Program-made: the position numbers and the translations under genes
Origin: a bacterium
GTDB lineage: Bacteria > Patescibacteriota > Minisyncoccia > Minisyncoccales > CG1-02-41-26
Length of the DNA stretch: 13,940 bases
NCBI GenBank assembly: GCA_021163625.1
Contig: JAGGTS010000035.1
Span: 1-13,940, forward strand
Direction of reading: 5' to 3'
In this document: positions 13,616 through 13,940 of the stretch, piece by piece
How positions within the stretch are numbered: the first letter of the stretch is position 1
Layout: each line of letters starts with the position of its first letter
Notes under the pieces: generated by a model
Databases searched by the model: none
What the model saw: only the letters and a program-made list of their open reading frames with translations
What the model was told of the DNA's origin: nothing

Positions 13616-13638
13616 TGTGCTTGCCCTTGGTAAGCACA
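13616..13638. repeat. Hairpin 1 downstream of tRNA-Thr
   Basis: TGTGCTTGCC (13616-13625) pairs with GGTAAGCACA (13629-13638), a 10-bp stem with one G-U and a 3-nt loop. No U-run follows, so it is a poor terminator. It precedes the first heptamer block and resembles a REP-type palindrome. Confidence 0.55.
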
Positions 13639-13645
13639 TAGTGTT

Positions 13646-13720
13646 AAATCCCAAATTCTAAATCCTAAATCCTAAACAAATTCTAAATTTCAAATTACAA
13701 ATCACAAACAAATTAATTAC
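13646..13720. repeat. Heptamer repeat block 1 (AAATYCT/AAATTAC)
   Basis: Four heptamers in phase (AAATCCC, AAATTCT, AAATCCT twice), a short AAAC phase shift, then AAATTCT, AAATTTC, AAATTAC, AAATCAC, all 7 bases long. Degenerate copies keep the period while the last three bases vary. Confidence 0.7.
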
Positions 13721-13724
13721 ATAT

Positions 13725-13745
13725 CAACGAGACCCGGACTCGTTG
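13725..13745. repeat. Hairpin 2 between heptamer blocks
   Basis: CAACGAG (13725-13731) and CTCGTTG (13739-13745) are perfect 7-bp inverted arms around ACCCGGA. It is markedly richer in G+C than the flanking repeats and sits exactly between blocks 1 and 2. Confidence 0.55.
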
Positions 13746-13749
13746 GTAG

Positions 13750-13802
13750 AAATCCTAAATCCTAAATTCTAAACTCTAAGCAAATTCTAAATTACAAATT
13801 AC
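13750..13802. repeat. Heptamer repeat block 2
   Basis: AAATCCT twice, AAATTCT, AAACTCT, a four-base AAGC shift, AAATTCT, then AAATTAC twice. The order of variants parallels block 1 (CCT/TCT units, phase shift, AAATTCT, then TAC units), so the two blocks look like diverged copies of one longer unit. Confidence 0.7.
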
Positions 13803-13817
13803 AATCAAAATAGTTGT

Positions 13818-13897
13818 AAATGACGAAACCCGAATGACAAATGACGAAAAAATGACCAATGACTAGAATCCGAATCTCAAATCTCAAATCTCAAAAT
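13818..13897. repeat. Heptamer repeat block 3 (AATGACN and AAATCTC)
   Basis: AATGAC recurs five times with G, A, G, C and T as the seventh base, followed by a run of AATCTC and two AAATCTC. The sequence differs from blocks 1 and 2 but part of it keeps a 7-base unit. Confidence 0.55.
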
Positions 13898-13898
13898 G

Positions 13899-13924
13899 AC
13901 CCTGAAGCAGAACCCTGGAGCAGA
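13899..13924. repeat. 13-bp tandem duplication
   Basis: ACCCTGAAGCAGA (13899-13911) is followed directly by ACCCTGGAGCAGA (13912-13924), one mismatch in 13. It lies 16 bases from the window end, so further copies beyond the edge cannot be excluded. Confidence 0.5.
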
Positions 13925-13940
13925 ACAAGTTTGCTATAGG

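Larger units (their letters stand above)
13590..13940. other. Gene-free 3' region of the window
   Basis: No open reading frame with recognisable protein features, no RNA gene and no promoter stands out in these 351 bases. The content is two hairpins, two blocks of heptamer repeats in AT-rich sequence, a third block of related AATGACN heptamers, and a 13-bp tandem duplication at the edge. Confidence 0.6.

Noticed and set aside
13646..13897. CRISPR array
   Set aside because: Units are 7 bases with no spacers of constant length and no cas genes nearby.

Overview
This 13.9 kb AT-rich window looks like chromosomal DNA of a small-genome bacterium of the Patescibacteria (Candidate Phyla Radiation), most likely Parcubacteria-like. 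That placement is an inference from several signs: short A/T-rich intergenic spacers, an almost complete lack of Shine-Dalgarno sequences, a separate ADP-forming acetyl-CoA synthetase beta and alpha pair, a release factor 1 without its N-terminal domain, and short heptamer repeats between genes. TGA appears as a stop (both acetyl-CoA synthetase genes end in it) and never inside a conserved domain, so the standard bacterial code applies.

Layout. Bases 3-1405 hold two thiol-redox genes: a membrane-anchored, cysteine-rich DsbA/thioredoxin-like protein and a cytoplasmic glutaredoxin. Bases 1465-8471 hold central-carbon and energy genes: NAD-type GAPDH followed by a clear terminator, acetyl-CoA synthetase (ADP-forming) beta and alpha, PEP synthase, a PfkB-family kinase and a small ferredoxin. 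Together they suggest a fermentative route: glyceraldehyde-3-phosphate oxidation, PEP/pyruvate interconversion, and ATP from acetyl-CoA with release of acetate. The pyruvate oxidoreductase such a route would need is not in the window. Bases 8507-10632 hold ribosomal protein L25 and a secreted hydrolase that joins a PcsB/CwlO-like coiled coil to a lytic transglycosylase domain.

Bases 10694-11686 (minus strand) carry rpmE-prfA. Bases 11801-13171 (plus strand) carry rpsB-tsf, followed by a small membrane protein and tRNA-Thr(UGU). The two translation operons diverge from a 114 bp region in which two good sigma70-type promoters overlap, each with its -35 box inside the spacer of the other. The last ~320 bases contain no gene. 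They hold 7-bp-periodic degenerate repeats punctuated by two hairpins.

Points most worth a second look: the overlapping divergent promoters; rpmE and prfA in one reading frame separated by a single UAG, itself a release factor 1 codon; the domain-1-less RF1 with an ArfB-like GGQNVNK motif; promoters placed so that transcripts begin at or just before ATG; the coiled-coil/transglycosylase fusion; and strong dyads upstream of acdA and ppsA.
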